NCBI RefSeq assembly: GCF_963378105.1
Contig: NZ_OY726398.1
Span: 3,906,001-3,970,000, forward strand
Direction of reading: 5' to 3'
DNA from: Mycolicibacter sp. MU0102
GTDB taxonomy: Bacteria > Actinomycetota > Actinomycetes > Mycobacteriales > Mycobacteriaceae
DNA length: 64,000 nt
In this document: piece after piece, positions 63,351 to 64,000 of the stretch
Numbering within the stretch: the stretch's first letter is position 1
Layout of the letters: each line of letters opens with the position of its first letter
Notes under the pieces: generated by a model
The model's input: the letters and a program-made list of their open reading frames with translations, nothing else
Database searches by the model: none
What the model was told of the DNA's origin: nothing
Program-made: the position numbers and the translations under genes

Positions 63351-64000
63351 TTAGTTCGCTGCTGTCGCAATAGCTTTGATTTCCAGGTACTCCTCGAACC
63401 CGGCGACGCCCATCTCGCGGCCATTGCCGGACTGCTTGTAGCCACCGAACGGCATATCCGCGGAGTACCAGACCCCGCCGTTGACGTTGACGGTGCCGGC
63501 CCGCAGTCGGGCCGCCACCCCTGCCGCCCGCTCGGCGTCGGCACCGTAGACGGTGGCGGACAACCCGTAGGGCGAGTCGTTGGCGATGCGCACCGCGTCG
63601 TCGTCGCCGTCATGCGGGATCACGGTGAGCACGGGGCCGAAGATCTCCTCGCGAGCCACCCGCGCCTCGTTGGTCAGCCCGGCGATCACGGTGGGTTCGA
63701 TGAAGAACCCGGCGGGCTGATCCGCTGGGCGACCGCCGCCGCAGGCAAACGTGCCGCCCTCCTCGATCGCCAGATCCAGGTAGCTCTGCACCCGGTCACG
63801 CTGGCGCGCGGAGATCACTGGGCCGCAGATGGTGCCGGGCTTCGACGGGTCACCGGCCTTGATCGAGCCCATCGTGCCGGCCGCGATGGCGACCGCCTCG
63901 TCGTAGCGGGCCCGGGGCACCACCAGACGCGTGGTGATCGCGCAGCCCTGCCCGGCGTGCAGGCAGACCGAGAATCCTGCCACCGAGCACGCCGCGGCCA
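63351..64000 (-). CDS. aldA: Aldehyde dehydrogenase, C-terminal part, cut by window edge (AldA-like)
   Basis: About 216 residues of an ALDH-superfamily enzyme are visible; the gene continues past base 64000. The catalytic cysteine is in LHAGQGC near the left side of the visible protein, then EPTVIAGLTNEARVAREEIFGPVLTV with the conserved glutamate and proline, and PFGGYKQSGNGREMGVAGFEEYLEIK near the end. It oxidises an aldehyde with NAD(P)+. It is first in the visible leftward operon with two SDRs, a beta-hydroxyacid dehydrogenase and a CMD-like protein, matching Rv0768-Rv0771. Confidence 0.94.
   Translation of the reverse strand, partial: AAACSVAGFSVCLHAGQGCAITTRLVVPRARYDEAVAIAAGTMGSIKAGDPSKPGTICGPVISARQRDRVQSYLDLAIEEGGTFACGGGRPADQPAGFFIEPTVIAGLTNEARVAREEIFGPVLTVIPHDGDDDAVRIANDSPYGLSATVYGADAERAAGVAARLRAGTVNVNGGVWYSADMPFGGYKQSGNGREMGVAGFEEYLEIKAIATAAN

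Overview
The window is high-GC actinobacterial DNA from a Mycobacterium (or close relative). Gene order from the left edge to the right edge follows the Mycobacterium tuberculosis block Rv0813c to Rv0768 in reverse, as recalled from general knowledge of that genome. The anchors are a nitrobindin-like protein, pabC, a YgfZ-like protein, a DUF3073 protein, purM, purF, purL, an M18 aminopeptidase, DyP peroxidase plus encapsulin, purQ/purS, purC, purB, purD and the Rv0771-Rv0768 cluster. A glycine-rich PGRS protein also points to mycobacteria. Eight de novo purine genes (purM, F, L, Q, S, C, B, D) are spread along the window with other genes between them.

Layout. 1-4080: folate and Fe-S housekeeping genes and purM. 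4138-16273: an accessory catabolic island between purM and purF. It has a leftward operon A (SDR, Rieske-like oxygenase, 111-aa protein, TauD-type dioxygenase, two acyl-CoA dehydrogenases). It also has a TetR gene, a rightward AveC-like membrane protein plus P450, and a leftward operon B (Rieske oxygenase, 109-aa protein, amidohydrolase, MarR). 16406-24560: leftward run pepC-purL-Abhydrolase_9-epoxide hydrolase-SCP-purF. 24613-26426: DyP peroxidase and encapsulin, a protein nanocompartment with its cargo. 26430-36054: purQS, a metallo-beta-lactamase-fold protein, and the leftward run purC-ptrB-gpx-DUF2254-DUF2334-FAD dehydrogenase. 36105-44011: an AbiEi/DUF559 protein, cyp126, purB, a TetR, and a fused pntA with pntB. 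44150-49648: TetR/esterase divergent pair, a secreted three-repeat protein, an anchored protein, purD. 49778-59791: a 3337-residue PGRS protein that has a signal peptide instead of a PE domain and carries an 831-bp tandem repeat. 60383-64000: a leftward operon of oxidoreductases ending in an aldehyde dehydrogenase cut by the right edge.

The most unusual material is in the island. Two Rieske-type oxygenase genes are each followed by a gene for the same small unrecognised protein (111 and 109 aa). In the first oxygenase both histidine ligands of the Rieske cluster are gone and the site reads CPRC...CKRC, a Cys4 knuckle pair. A near-identical 13-bp element lies upstream of both operons, which suggests shared regulation. 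The amidohydrolase of operon B lacks the usual HxH metal motif. The giant PGRS gene and the three-repeat secreted protein are further candidates for novelty.

All calls rest on reading translated sequence, motifs and gene order. No database search, alignment program or structure prediction was run.
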